Assembly (NCBI GenBank): GCA_950022655.1
Contig: OX465580.1
Location: 95,002,797-95,066,796 of the forward strand
Source: Alentia gelatinosa
Taxonomy: Eukaryota > Annelida > Polychaeta > Phyllodocida > Polynoidae
Direction: 5' to 3'
DNA length: 64,000 nt
Below, piece after piece: positions 10,198 through 21,595 of this stretch (within the stretch, counting starts at the first letter, position 1; each line of letters opens with the position of its first letter). Position numbers and translations under genes: made by a program. The notes below the pieces were generated by a model. It made no database searches. It was not told the origin of the DNA and saw only the letters and a list, made by a program, of their open reading frames with translations.

Positions 10198-10830
10198 CCT
10201 TAAGACCCTACTTGTTTAGTACATGTCCTAGATATCGGACCTCTGGAGCAAAGAAAGTACACTTTTCATGTTTGACTCAAATATTGTGCTTACTTAGTCT
10301 CTGAAGTACCAGTTAGAGGTGCTTTAGATGCTCATCCTTTGTGGGACCAGTTATCAGTATATCATCGATATAGCAGCAAACTCCAGGAATTCCTTGTAAT
10401 ACCTGGTCCATTATCCTCTGGAAAATGTGTTGTGCTGCCTTTATCCTGTAGGGCAACCTGAGTACTTGCACAGTGTTGATGGTCAGGTACTTCCCTGACT
10501 TTTCCTCTACCACCACTTGTATATAGGCGTTTGACAGGTCCAGTTTTGTAAACTGACTACCACCTGCCAGCGTCGCGAATATTTCCTCTGCTGTAGGTAG
10601 CATATAAAGTTGTGTGAAATAACGAGGCTTATCAAAATCCAATGCCGTCTCCCACCAAAATTTTTCCCCAACCGCGGAGTTAATCCTCCATAGGAATGGA
10701 AAGAATTACACAAAAAAGATAGCATATATGGTTGTTTGACAACTGCACTGTTCATTGTCACTTTGTAATCACCACACAATTGTTCCTGCCCATCCCCCTT
10801 TTGGAACCACTAATATAGGAGATGACCACT
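10198..10830 (-). pseudogene. Gypsy reverse transcriptase core, decayed
   Basis: Minus-strand reading gives SEWSSPILVVPK near 10830, CGDYKVTMNSA, then after a frameshift FTKLDLSNAYIQVVVEE (motif with the first catalytic Asp), CCYIDDILITGP (catalytic YIDD) and DEHLKHL. A TAA follows at 10313, and the frame continues through KCTFFAPEVRYLGHVLNK with further stops. These are the ordered RT motifs of Ty3/Gypsy. It ends at the 2.48-kb insertion. Confidence 0.85.
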
Positions 10831-11399
10831 CACTTTTTTTCGACACAACAGTAGACTCCATTATTTTCCAGCCTCTGTAACTCTTTCTTAACATCGTCTG
10901 TGAGGGCATAGACAATGGGGCACACTTTATAGAACTTTAGTGTGGCATCCAGCTTCAACTCGATTGTACCTTCTAAATTCTTTATTTCTCCTGTCTCTCT
11001 TTTGAACATGGACTGATACTCATGCAGGAGCTGCTCTAGGGGTGTTGCATGGATCACAAAGACATTTTCCCAGTCTATACGTATGGCTTTAAGCCAGGTC
11101 CATCCAAATAATGGAGTATGCATGCCTTTCGCAATCACCAACGGCAAATGTCTCCTTTGAACCCCATATTCTGCATGTACATCTATCTCACCGAGTAGCT
11201 CGACTTTGTGTCTAGTGTATGACTTTAAATTAATAGATGCTTCACGCAACTCAAAATCAGGGAAGAATTTTTGGTAGTCGTCCTCACCGACAATCAAAAC
11301 TGCAGACGCTGTGTCTAAAGCAAATATCATATCATTGTTTTCGACTCTGGCCTTAATTGTTATATCTCCGTATTTCCCACTTTTAACTTCAAACAGCAA
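10830..11399 (-). pseudogene. Gypsy aspartic protease and RT N-terminus
   Basis: An open stretch of 189 codons. The protease part has MIFALDTASAVLIVGED, where families normally have D-T/S-G; here the Gly is Ala, so the active site is probably damaged. The distal LPLVIAKGMHTPLFGWTWL matches the end of retroviral-type proteases. The C-terminal part (VYALTDDVKKELQRLENNGV) is the conserved entry into Gypsy reverse transcriptase. Confidence 0.8.
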
Positions 11400-12068
11400 A
11401 GCATAGCTGACTTCTTCCTCTGGTTTATCGTTATAACATAATTTGCGCGACCTTGCCTGTGGCCTCTTCCATGACCACAGCCTCTATGTGAGTTACCTCC
11501 TGTCTGAGAACATGCTTCGTTTTACCACAATTGAAGACTTTTCTTTTTCATAGGGGCACCAGCCTTTGGGGTTGCCATCAAGGGTTTTTCCCTTGTGCTT
11601 GTAACCACCCCGCTGAATACGGTTTACATCCTGTGTTGGCCCCATGAGCTGATTACCATGGCTAGCGGTCTCCATTGATGCCCTGACATCGACAGCTTTC
11701 TCCCATGTCAATGCTGCACCCACACCTAACAGTCTGTTTTTAATTGCTTCAGATCTCACACCAGCAACTATGCAATTTCTTAGCCTCTTTTTGACCTGGT
11801 CCTCATTACCAACCCACAGTGTATGCTTATTTTCTTCAAAGCCACAGTATAATCTGCTACAGATTAATTATCTCCCTGCTTCCGCTCATCAAATCTGAAG
11901 CGTTCGTTTAACTCATTGGACCCTGAAGTGTAGTGTTTACTAATGAATTCAGTCATTTGTGCATATGTTTTGGTTTCAATTTCAGCAAGGCCACACAATG
12001 CAACTAACAAGTCCACTAGCTCAGGCCCCACCATAGATGATAAGGCATCAACTTTTTCATCATCCTGG

Positions 12069-12875
12069 GCCTTGTTTTTTAGTCACGACAATCGTTATTG
12101 GCGACATCTTCCAGGCGGGAGTGTGCTAGAGAGCTACGATCGTAGAACCAACGACAAATGGCGTGGGGCTATGACACATAGAGAGCTCAAATGTGTGCTA
12201 TAGTCACGACAATCGGTGCACACCCAAGCGGAAAATGTCGCCACATGTGTCGTAGGTCTAAGAGAACTTTGGACATGTCGTAGCAAACGTGGAAATTCAC
12301 TTTCCTAAAGGAATTAAGTCATGAAACTTTAGGGAAACATATAACCTATAATCTTTACAAATATGAAGAAGAACGACCTCACAGTTCCGAAGTTATCGGC
12401 GATTGAATTTCGTCATAGCAGTCATCTGCTCTGGTGGCCAGTGTATTTTCCCGACACCTCTGCTAATTTATGCAGCGACCTTGACATTGACTGCGTATCG
12501 GGAGGTGGGAGGGTGACTGGCCAAAAGAGCAGACGATTGCTATGACGAAATTCAGACGCCGATAACTTCGGAACTAAAAGGTCGATCTTCTTCATATTTG
12601 GTACGATTTTAGGTCATATGTATCCCCTACTCGTGTTAAAATTTCATTGCTTAATTCGTATGGGCAGCACAGGAAATCCACAATGACGTTTTATAGAACC
12701 TGCGACAGTTCTATACTTGTCGTCAGGGCTGACAATTTGAGCTCAGATCGTAGGCTGCAGGCTATGACACCGTCTATAGCAAGGCGGCCATTTTGTATCC
12801 CCAAATAATGTCTTGGTCTCAAGCGACGATCTTAGGCCATCGTGGATCGACGATATCGTGACTAAAAAACAAGGC
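12069..12875. mobile_element. 807-bp non-autonomous transposon, TIR GCCTTGTTTTTTAGTCACGA, TSD CCTGG
   Basis: Perfect 20-bp inverted repeats at both ends (GCCTTGTTTTTTAGTCACGA) are flanked by identical CCTGG at 12064-12068 and 12876-12880. Removing the element and one CCTGG restores the gag frame, so boundaries are firm. The inner word TAGTCACGACAATCG recurs at about 12203. The centre folds back on itself (12356-12602). No transposase frame exists. A 5-bp target duplication with a CC(A/T)GG target does not point clearly to a known superfamily. Confidence 0.9.
12356..12602. repeat. Internal foldback of about 95-bp arms inside the 807-bp element
   Basis: The left arm (AAATATGAAGAAGA through TTCCGAAGTTATCGGCG and AATTTCGTCATAGCA) is matched by its reverse complement on the right. 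The two arms are separated by about 70 bases. Confidence 0.85.
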
Positions 12876-13299
12876 CCTGGATTTTGTTTATGGGCATCCA
12901 GGCATTGAACCTTCTTTGATAGTTAGCCCACTTTTCTTTATTATATTAGGACTAAACTCAACGATGGCACTTACAACATTCCTAGCTTCAGCTATAATTT
13001 CTATGGGTTCACCCCCTAGTGGATACCCCGGCAACCAGTGTATCTGGTTGTCTGCCAATCCCACAATGCAACAGAAAAATGGAGGCATTACCAATAATGC
13101 ACCACGAAACTGCAACCCGTTACCTGGCCTTTAGTCTAACTAGGCCAGGCTGCCAGGCTATCCCATCCTCAGTTCGCCATACTGTTGTGTTCAAGCCATT
13201 TAATACTAGTAAAGACATCTGGTGGTTGATACATGAACTAAAATGGTATACTATGGTAGCGCTGCCTAGCAGTTTAGTATATTCCCTAGGCATTCTGCT

Positions 13300-13690
13300 A
13301 ATACCCTACACTGGCCACCCGAGCTACACTACGTTAGCTCTGGTCACGTTAAATTGACAGGGGCCTTGACATGGAGTGGTAGCGGGTATCTCATCCCATT
13401 GCAGTGGGTAAAGGTACTCCACTTTAGCTATTTTTAGGTTGGGAGTTAGGGCTTTAGGGGTTGGTATCTATTAATACTAGGTGTATCTATTTTTACTCTG
13501 TGGTCCGACTGCCTTCACCCACTACCTGTATGTGTCTCTTACTCTCCCAGCATATCCATATGTGACCTGGACCTGGTTGGAGAATGTATTCAATTCTCAC
13601 TCTTGAAACCATTTTTCCCTGTTTATATTTCCCTTTGTGTGTATTTTTAATCAAATAAGCATAAATGTAGACTTTATTATCAATTTTGTC
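13300..13690 (-). repeat. Possible 5' LTR remnant of the first Gypsy element
   Basis: Similar in part to 6350-6480 and more broadly to 44985-45245 (CTACACTGGCC, GAGCTACACTACGTTAG, GTCTCTTACTCTCCCAG, TATTATCAATTTTGTCAACTATGA). Compared with 44985 it has an extra block of about 160 bases. A primer-binding site was not identified. Confidence 0.35.
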
Positions 13691-13938
13691 AACTATGAAT
13701 ATTTGATAATGAGTATCTCAGCTCTAAGAATCCAAAAATAAAGAAAGCTACTTGGTTTGAGAGTGAGAATCCGTGGACACGTCCATGGGTTAACGTTACC
13801 AACCTCTAAGTTGGAACACAGTGTAGACAGAGGTGGTGGCCAATCTACTAATACCCTGGAAAACATCATTAAAATTATCAAGAATTGACTTTGAATCTAT
13901 CTCAACAGGATATACATGTTTGACCCGTCCTATCCTGG

Positions 13939-16198
13939 GCCCTGTGTTTTACTCACGACAATCGTTATGAACAACATGTTTTTGCTGTCAGTGTACTATA
14001 GACACAACATTTTAGGGGGTCGGCCAATTATCATAGCCCTACGACACTTAGGGTGGTATGAGGTGTGCTATAGTCATGACAATCGTAGGGTCACGTGGCT
14101 GAAATTCTTGCCCAAAGTGCCCTAGCCCTACAACATCTATAGAGCCTCCAGAGGTTACTAAACTCCCGATTATCGCCCCGGGTAAGGCAAAGTTCCGCTC
14201 CCGATTGACTGGCCACACTACGACAACATGACCCACAGTTTTCTGATTTATAATTGGAGAAACTGAATATAAAAGTTCGAACTTAATTCAACCCACCGTT
14301 CCGCGTTTTGTTGTCCGGTGGACGTGGCGGTTCGATGATTCGAAAAAAATCGAAACTACTGAGAAATGGAGAATCCAGAGGTATCTCCATGTGCCTTATA
14401 CCCATAGGGAACAAGGCTGAGCAGTTTAGGTAGACAGGGGGCAAGACTCCCAAAACTCCCAAAAGGTGGCAGCACTGTAACCCCACTTGGTCCACTCCAC
14501 CACATACTGCTCAAACAGGAACGTTCTCTGCGAACCAATGGACCGGATCGAACACGTCACACAGATGCGTTTGATCTCGACCAATGAACCACAAAGATAC
14601 ACCCAGTAAACAAAACTGACCAATGGGGGTCTAAGTTTCACGACCAGCAGCCTTCCGCACGCTCGCCACACCGGCGAGAACGGCCGATCGGTCAATTCCT
14701 CAGTAGTTGCCGCCAAAGCAACGTCAACGCACAGAAACTGAATATAATTTCGGATTTCCATGTAGAAATAGCTGAAATTTCTATTTCTGGCATCAGAATT
14801 TCAATTTGAAGGTTTCTGGAAACTGTTAAACTGCATTAATTCAGGGTTACGGGTAAAAGGTCTATCACCATACAACGTCGGTAACCAGCGAAAACCGGAA
14901 CTTGTGAACAGACTGAATTATGGGATACCTCAATAGGGTCTATGGACATGCCGTACCAAATGCGGAATCTCACTTCCTGTAAGAATTATGCTATGAAACT
15001 TTATCACCAGTTAGGGACACATATAACCTATAATCAACCCAAATATGAAAAAGATAAGCCATCCCGATCCGCCGATATTGGCATTTGAATTTTGTCGTAG
15101 CAAATACTGCTCTGGTGGCCAGTGTATCGGAGTTTCAGTGTCAAAAGGGGCGATACACTGTGCCGCTCCACAAAAGATTCCCATAGGTAGATCGAGCGTG
15201 GCAGTGTGAACCACAGTGGAAAGCACAAGCCTCTGCAGCTGGCAAGGGATTAAGCCTTGATTCCACCAAACAACCGCTTTTTCAATGTCAACAGACGTTC
15301 CAGCCGACCTTTCTGCTGACGTCGGTTGAAACATCTGGAAAAAATGGCCTCAAAATGCGTCACAGCTCCACCGAACTTCCAACAGACGCTCATGTGGTCG
15401 CCATACGACCGTCTGGTGGGTTCAAAGTTCCAGCAGATCCTAGCCGACGCCCCTGCCGTGGCGCCGACTGGTGGACGTTGGCCACATTTCACGTAGTAAT
15501 CGAGTTCTCCGATAGGCGGCACGGCATGCGATGATACACTGCGACACTCCGAACCCGCGAAAGCCGCGAATCGAGCGGAGTAGTGTATCGGCGTGTCGGG
15601 ATTTGTACGAGAACAGTCAGAAAACGTCAAATAACCGCGGAATTACACATTTAATCGAACAATGAAAGTAAATAAAGATAAGGATTGATGTTATGAATGT
15701 GTATGGCACGCTATGGTGCTAGAATTCTGCCGAAAATATCGAAAGTGTTGGAATTTTCGATGTCCGTTCGCGGCTTCGGGTATCGCCGGTATCGCTCACA
15801 CTATGTTGGCGGCGTTCCCTCGCCGCAACTCCCGGCAGAGCCTGCAGGCGGGTGTTGTACCTCTTCAAATGCATCGGCCAGATGTTCAATTCCAGCCGAT
15901 AAAAACCTAATCAATCAGTTTTTCGCCAGATGGGCAAATTCTGTCTCTTGGAGGGTTATTGGAGTATCGGTTGGGATATCGCCTGAAAAAATCTGGTTGG
16001 TGGAAGCGCATCTCAACTGGCTCTCCTGCCAGACGCTCAGCAATCGTGAAGCGACACTCCAACGACCCCCAATATCCTCCAACAGACGTCTTGAAACATC
16101 TGGCAGGAGAGCGATGCCTGCTGAAACGTCTGGTGTGTGCTTCCACCAACCCGACTCGGGTATCGTAGACCTATGACATCGTGACTGAAAAACAGGGC
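13939..16198. mobile_element. 2.26-kb relative of the 807-bp transposon
   Basis: Ends GCCCTGTGTTTTACTCACGACAATCG and the inverse of GCCCTGTTTTTCAGTCACGA match the smaller element's TIR with a few changes. The left flank is CCTGG (13934-13938); the right flank TCAGG is an eroded match. Internal homology to the smaller element includes the GTGTGCTATAGTCATGACAATCG word near 14070 and a block at 14931-15140 (ACATATAACCTATAATC, CTGCTCTGGTGGCCAGTGTAT). The extra 1.4 kb is full of nested palindromes around AAACATCTGG/CCAGACG words. No transposase frame is visible. Confidence 0.75.
15998..16150. repeat. Palindrome inside the 2.26-kb element
   Basis: Left arm GTTGGTGGAAGCGCA...GCTCTCCTGCCAGACG pairs with right arm CATCTGGCAGGAGAGC...TGCTTCCACCAAC, about 50 bases each. 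Confidence 0.85.
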
Positions 16199-17007
16199 TC
16201 AGGGCCCAGGCCACATGAGGGAACTGGGTGACTCCACTAGGGAGCCCCTCCCCATAACCACTCCTCACTTGGGCCTCATTTTTTAGAATTTAGTCTTTGA
16301 TGACAACTTTGGTATCTGCTCTGGAAATCAACCTATTCGAGAGATATCACTTTTTACAACTGGGAAATCCTCCTGAGGATCCCCAAAACAATTACATTTT
16401 GTATTGTTCATTATATCATCTTATTGTTGGGTCTAAAACCTAAGCTTCTCATGACCAGAATTTATTATCTGTCTGTCTCAGACAGGTGTTTCGCATGTCC
16501 TTTTCCAGGAGACCTGACTCCTTTTGTATTATACCTCTCATTGGGGGGGGGGGGGGCACAATTGCTATGCTTGTCTCTGGTACCCCCCTGCACTTTGTCA
16601 ATTCCAGGGGCGATTAGTCCTCAGACTGTGCTTTTACATCAGTTATTTGAAATTGTCGCTGTTAAATGCAGGAGGAATTCAAAATTGTCACAGCATGTTA
16701 TATGTAGAGGGACTCTAGAGAGGGGCCTTTAGGCATTACCAAATCTTCAAATGAATTCCTGGTTTCCTCTGACATCAAGGGCAATGACATTTGATGCAAT
16801 CTTCTAGATGATGTTAACGACAAATAAGAACCAGTGGAGGTGATAAGAGCGGCCTGAGAATGATGTGTCCTGTGGCGGGCAGCACTCGCAGCATGTTTTC
16901 AACTCTTTCTCACGCTGTTCCAGCACTGAAATATCTGGGGCACTGATATCAGTGCTGACATGAGCGCCTACCCTGCACACCGTAGCCATGTTTCTCAACC
17001 GAGTGGC
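16199..17007. other. No gene seen; contains a poly-G run
   Basis: A run of about 13 G lies near 16543-16555. Short frames on both strands have no recognisable content. Confidence 0.4.
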
Positions 17008-17083
17008 ATCTAGATTTTATCCTACCCCGTTTCCACATTTTTTCAGCATTAGAAAGTAGTGACATAAACAACACTTCATGTAA
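17008..17083. repeat. Dispersed repeat shared with 47106-47180
   Basis: CTAGATTTTATCCTA(A/C)CCCG and ATTAGAAAGTAGTGACATAAACAAC are common to both places, about 75 bases at roughly 85% identity by eye, same orientation. In addition 17160-17240 resembles the reverse complement of 15664-15740 (ATGAATGTGTATGGCAC). Confidence 0.7.
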
Positions 17084-17245
17084 GAATGTAGTCAACGTGA
17101 GCAGGTGACGCCCGCGAGTCGTAAACCTGTAAGTAAAGGCAGAATTTTCAGACAGTTTTGAAAGATTGGATATAATTTTAGGACCAAAGTGTGCTATACA
17201 CATTCATAGCATATACTCTTATCTTCATTTACCTTCGATCCACAG

Positions 17246-17519
17246 TATTCATCTGTAATTGAAGAGCTCTCATCGTTCCTGTACAAGTACAACATGGTGG
17301 CACACTGCCTCACTTGCGCAGCTTGTTTTTCATGCAGCACGTTCAACGTTCAAATACACAATGTAAACGGGGGACCCGGATAGCTCGTTAAGTGGGATTC
17401 ACGCGGTGGAACAAATGGACCTGAGACTGGTGTACTTCACACCTTTGCACCAGTCGGTACTATTTCCAGCTGGGTACAAAGTTCCACAGATTGGGGTAAC
17501 ATGGCAGATTCAATTTGCA
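17246..17519. other. Unassigned region downstream of the second Gypsy element
   Basis: No LTR, integrase or host gene could be recognised. The expected integrase and 3' LTR of the element that ends at 17520 are absent. Confidence 0.35.
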
Positions 17520-19129
17520 TGGGAAGACTTACCAGGTACATAGTCTCACCCCTACGTCACGCCCTCCTAAGAGAGGTACAAGTGGTTTGTGGTCAGTCTC
17601 GATGCGAACTTATTACTGACCAGATAGACACGGAACTTTTCACATGCCCATGTGAGCGCCAATGCCTCCTTTTCTATTTGGGCATATCGTTGTTCGGTGT
17701 CTGACATGGCTTTTGAGGCATAGGCAACAGGGTGCCATTGAGTGCCTTTCTGCTGCAATAGCACTGCGCCAAGGCCATAAGACGATGCGTCTGCAGAGAT
17801 TTTGGTCTTGGCTTCTGGACTGTAGAGAGCGAGAACTGGAGTTTTAGTGAGCACATCCTTGATTTTCACAAACGCTTCCTGCTGGGATGGTCCCCAGTGC
17901 CAATCGTTCTTGGTACTGAGAAGTTCACGTAGAGGTCGGGAGAGAGACGTGATGTCAGGAGTGAACTTCCCTAACTGGTTGACCATACTCAGGAACCTCC
18001 GTAGTTCTGAAATGTCACTCGGAGTATCCATTTCGGTGATGGCAGCTACCTTACCAGGATCAGCTCTGAAACCATCTCCAGAAATGATTTGACCAAGGAA
18101 GCTGATTTCCGTTTTCTTGAACTCACACTTTTCCTTATTGAGGGTAACTCCTGCAGCTGCAAGCCTGCTTAGAGTTGCTTGGAGTCGTTGATCATGTTCG
18201 GCCTCATCACAGCCAGCGACTAGAATGTCATCCATCAGGCAGACTGTCCCGGGCAGTCCTGCCAGTATCTGTGATACCTGCCTCTGGTAGAATTCGGGTG
18301 CTGATGTAATACCGAATGGCAGTTGATTATAAGCATAACGCCCAAATGGCATAATGAATGTAGTGAGGAGCTTGGATTCCTCTGTGAGCACTACTTGGTG
18401 GAATCCACTATTGGCGTCGAGCTTCGAGAACACCTTGGTATTCCCAAGTTGACCTAACACATAGTCAACGGAAGGCAAGATATAACTTGGACGGAGCACA
18501 GCTTTGTTGAGTTTCGTCAAGTCCACACAGAGTCTAACGTCTTTCCCATTAGGCTTAGGAAGGACCACAATTGGAGCACACCACTCTGTGGGACTGGTCA
18601 CTGGAGATATGACATCGAGGTCCTGGAGTCGCTTGAGTTCCTTTTCCAGCTTAGGCAAGATTGGATGGGACACATGACGTGGAGTGTGAACTGCATACGG
18701 CTCAGCATTGTCCAGGAGTTTTATTTTGTAGGGGTGCACCATCTTACCTAGACCATTAAAGAGTGAAGGAAATTTCTCAGAATACACTGAACAGGTGAAT
18801 TTTACAAGGCCAAGAGCAGTTGAGGCCTTGCAACTGAACAAATGAGAGGCATCGTTGATGACATAGATATCTTCCACATGAGTGTGGTCCTGATATCTGA
18901 GTGTTGCAGGGAAATACCAATGAGCGGTGAATTCCTGCTGCTTTGCACCTTTGAAGATACAATTTGATGGCTTCAGTATTTCCTTCGAGAAATGTCTCTT
19001 GAACAGATTGGTGTTAATTAGAGTTGCTTCTGCACCAGTATCAATGCGCAAGGGAACTGAGACGCCATTGACACCGACTTCAATGATATTCTCCGAAACT
19101 GGCTCGTTGTCGGTTGTCACCATACACAA
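17520..19129 (-). pseudogene. Gypsy protease-RT-RNase H polyprotein, frameshifted at RNase H
   Basis: A 520-codon open stretch. The protease has RIDTGAEATLI (intact DTG triad) in the first 40 residues. Then come the RT motifs: PTEWCAPIVVLPKPNGKDVR, VFSKLDANSGFHQVVLTEES (first catalytic Asp), LPFGITSAPEFYQR and VCLMDDILVAG, where LMDD replaces the usual YVDD/YMDD. FLGQIISGDGF follows, then RNase H starts with ISADASSYGLGAVLLQQ. Near 17610 the frame shifts, and the TDHKPLV block is found in another frame. The gene should continue into integrase but does not. Confidence 0.9.
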
Positions 19130-19214
19130 AAAAACTCTTGTTGCAGTTGAGATGAGTCTTCACATGAGGTGTCATCAGACATGCTACCTGCAACGTGGTT
19201 GACAGACTTTTTCT

Positions 19215-19317
19215 GGCATACCTTTACAAAATGTCCTTTGAGTTTGCAGTGATGACAGACAGAATTCTTTGCAGGACAGGTTGCACGAGGATGTGACCCT
19301 CTACCACAAAACTGACA
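19215..19317 (-). pseudogene. Gag nucleocapsid, two CCHC zinc knuckles
   Basis: Minus-strand reading gives CQFCGRGSHPRATC and, 12 residues later, CHHCKLKGHFVKVC. Both fit C-x2-C-x4-H-x4-C exactly. They bind retroelement RNA in related Gag proteins. An in-frame TAG at 19336-19338 lies just upstream. Confidence 0.9.
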
Positions 19318-19338
19318 TTCTGATGACGTTAATGACTA

Positions 19339-19979
19339 ATAAGTACCATGGGTCTTCTTGGCAATTTGAGGGTTAGGCTTTTTCTTTTGAGGTATGAACT
19401 TCTTTTTGACTGCTAGTGATTCAGCAGTCCCACCAATCTCATTTGACTGGCGCTTAGCCATCTCATAAGCACATGCATTTTCGAGAAAGTTCTTTAGCTT
19501 CAAGTCACCTCCCTAAGAGCTCTTTTTCTGAGAGTTGCATCATTTGTGGAGTTCACAAGTTGTGCAAGAGTTAAGAGTTCCTCAATTTGAGCAGCTGTTT
19601 TAGCTTGAATATCTATCAACTGGATCTGCTCCTTTACTCTCATATAGAAGTGATCCATAGATTCACCAGGATTTTGTCTCATGTGATACAACTGATTGAG
19701 GAGATAGATAGAGTTCCTCTGGGGACTATAGTGCTTGGTGAGGGCTGCTACTGCTAAAGCATAATCCTTACCCTGAATGCCATTTGCATCTAGTTTCTTC
19801 AAAACTTTTCTAGTAGAACCTAGATAGTGGTAGAGCTTTTCAAACTTTTCATTATTTTCAGTCACTTTCATTGCAACCAACATAGAATCCAACCCCTCCA
19901 ACCAATCCTCCCACTCAGTGGCTAGAGAAGGGCCCTCTTGACCCTCAAAGGATGGGTAGTTGGGAAGTGCAGTGGCCAT
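19339..19979 (-). pseudogene. Gypsy gag capsid region
   Basis: The best start is the ATG at 19979 (MATALPNYPSFEGQEG). The protein is helical, with WEDWLEGLDSMLVAM, KKLDANGIQGKDYALAVAAL and LYHMRQNPGESMDHFYMRV, the retrotransposon gag pattern (PxES before an F/Y-x-x-x-L block). A one-base frameshift near 19505 interrupts it. The following frame continues LKNFLENACAYEMAKRQSNE into a lysine-rich linker that leads to the zinc knuckles. Confidence 0.8.
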
Positions 19980-20376
19980 GGTGACCCAAGAGATGGGAAA
20001 CTGACAGTAGTAGGCTGACACAAGCCAGCACACAGATTACACTGTCACTGAGTTTAGTACTGTCACTTGAACAGCACACTGCCAACTGCTGACAGCACAG
20101 AGATGATGTAGACACACACGTCTATGAGAATCCTACAGAGTCACCGAGTCCTGCAGAAATACCAGTGACAATTTCCAATGACTGTCAAGACTTCCAGCTA
20201 AACCATGCTGCTGAGTGATAATGCGTGCAGTTGGCACATTGACAGAGTTTTACAAGAAACCTGGTGAGTTTCAACAACCAACAAACATACCAGCAGGTAG
20301 AGCATAGTCTTAGGGAGCAAATACCATTTAGAGTGGGTACTTATCCTGTAAATTCATCACAAAACCACTGCCACCA

Positions 20377-20501
20377 TGTTGTGTTATCAAGTATTAAGTC
20401 TGAACACATGACTAGGCAAAACTGGAAGTGAGTGTTATTCTCCCCCACAATCTTTAGTAGTACTGGCAGTTAACACCAGATGGCAGTATATATGTAATAC
20501 A
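20377..20501 (-). repeat. 5' LTR (partial or short) and adjacent primer-binding site
   Basis: Reading the minus strand, the segment starts near TGTATTACATATATACTGCC and ends ...GATAACACAACA. It is followed at once by TGGTGGCAGTGG (20365-20376), a typical tRNA 3'-end complement used as primer-binding site. The outer boundary is uncertain because a LINE follows within 60 bases and the other LTR is absent. Confidence 0.55.
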
Positions 20502-20563
20502 CAATACAACACTTTCGGAGAATATAGATATGCCACCATATTTGACATTTTAGGTAAAGTATC

Positions 20564-21595
20564 ATGTGTCTCTTAAAATTAAAAAAATTATTGAAACTAC
20601 CGAACAATCTTGTAAAATGGGTATATGATTATTTACGGAACAGAGAACAATGTGTTAAGGTAAACGATATACTGTCAGATACAAAAAATATAAAGTATGG
20701 AGTCCCCCAGGGCTCTGTTCTCGGTCCCCTTTTGTTTGTTTTATTTGTTAACGATTTAGGAGGTAGTATCAACATATCTGATTATATACAATATGCGGAT
20801 GATTTGGTTGTTTATAATTCTAACAAAGATCTCAATGTTGCAATCTCTGATTTACAGACAGATATCAATACCTTATCAGTATGGTGTTCCTGTAACGGGT
20901 TAACAATTAATGTTAAAAAAACCAAAATTATGTATGTTGGTACTGAAGCAAAACTGAAAAACCTGCAAGACCTGCCTCTGTATATGGACGGTAACAAGCT
21001 TGATATATGTAAAAAATATAAGTATCTAGGTGTAACAATAGATGATACTTTAACATGGCTGCCACATATAAATGAAATAGTTAAAACTGTAAGTAACAAA
21101 TTATTTAAATTTGGTAAAGTACGGAATTGTCTAACTTTTGAAGCTGCCCGTAATGTTTATGTTGGCACGGTGATACCGCATATGGAGTACTGCGGTTTTC
21201 TTTATCATAGTTTCCGAAAGCAGGATATACAACAACTCGAAAAACTACGAAATAGAGGCTTGCGAATACTGTTTGGGACCAACTGTAGGCATAAATCGAT
21301 AGCTAATATGAATAGCATGTGTAACATTGATTCACTAGAATACAGGCGTAATGTGCAGTTGTTGTGTATAATGCATAAAAACAAAAATAACCCGGAATGG
21401 ACTGACTCAATTGCCAGGAGAACAAGATCACAAAATCGGATTTTATTTAAGCTTCCAACTACAAGATGTTCGTCTGTTTATAATAGCCCCTACCACAGAG
21501 GTGCCAGAATATGGAACGCCCTAGGAGAAGACATCCACAAGATAACTGATAAAGAGACATTTAAAAAACATCTGGAAACCAAACTGAGAAAATAA
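20564..21595 (+). pseudogene. LINE reverse transcriptase, 3' half (5'-truncated)
   Basis: An open stretch of 343 codons beginning in mid-RT. It has GVPQGSVLGPLLFVLFVNDL, then IQYADDLVVYN (catalytic YADD), LSVWCSCNGLTINVKKTKIM, YKYLGVTIDDTLTWLPHI, and the C-terminal YHRGARIWNALGEDI block common in Jockey/CR1/RTE-group non-LTR elements. The endonuclease and fingers are missing, as expected for 5' truncation. The remaining frame is undamaged, so insertion is recent. The stop at 21593-21595 is followed by an AT-rich tail and then ordinary sequence. Confidence 0.9.

Larger units (their letters stand above)
11440..13115 (-). pseudogene. Gypsy gag remnant split by a transposon
   Basis: 12881-13115 and 12063-11440 are the two halves of one gag-like frame, separated by the 807-bp element at 12069-12875. 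The second half reads DDEKVDALSSMVGPELVDLL, then a helical capsid-like region with stops and frameshifts (ETKTYAQMTEFISKHY, ELNERFRFDERKQGD). A degenerate zinc knuckle (NCGKTKHVLRQ, first and last Cys lost) lies near 11510. Assignment rests on position before the protease and the knuckle remnant. Confidence 0.6.
6350..13690 (-). mobile_element. Decayed Ty3/Gypsy LTR retrotransposon with nested insertions
   Basis: Minus-strand order is gag (13115 to 11440), protease (11399 on), reverse transcriptase, RNase H (7291 to 6977) and integrase pieces (6960 to 6666). This is the gag-PR-RT-RH-IN order of Ty3/Gypsy elements. Many stops and frameshifts show it is dead. Two insertions interrupt it: 12069-12875 in gag and 7715-10197 within RT. 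Related non-coding segments at both ends (6350-6480 and about 13300-13690) may be LTR remnants. No envelope-like frame was seen. Confidence 0.85.
17520..20501 (-). mobile_element. Second Ty3/Gypsy retrotransposon, 3'-truncated
   Basis: Minus-strand order is LTR-like end with primer-binding site (20365-20376), gag, two zinc knuckles, protease, RT and RNase H. Integrase and 3' LTR are missing. Lesions are few: a frameshift near 19505, a TAG at 19336-19338 and a frameshift near 17610. It is clearly younger than the element at 6.3-13.7 kb and from a different Gypsy lineage. Confidence 0.85.
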
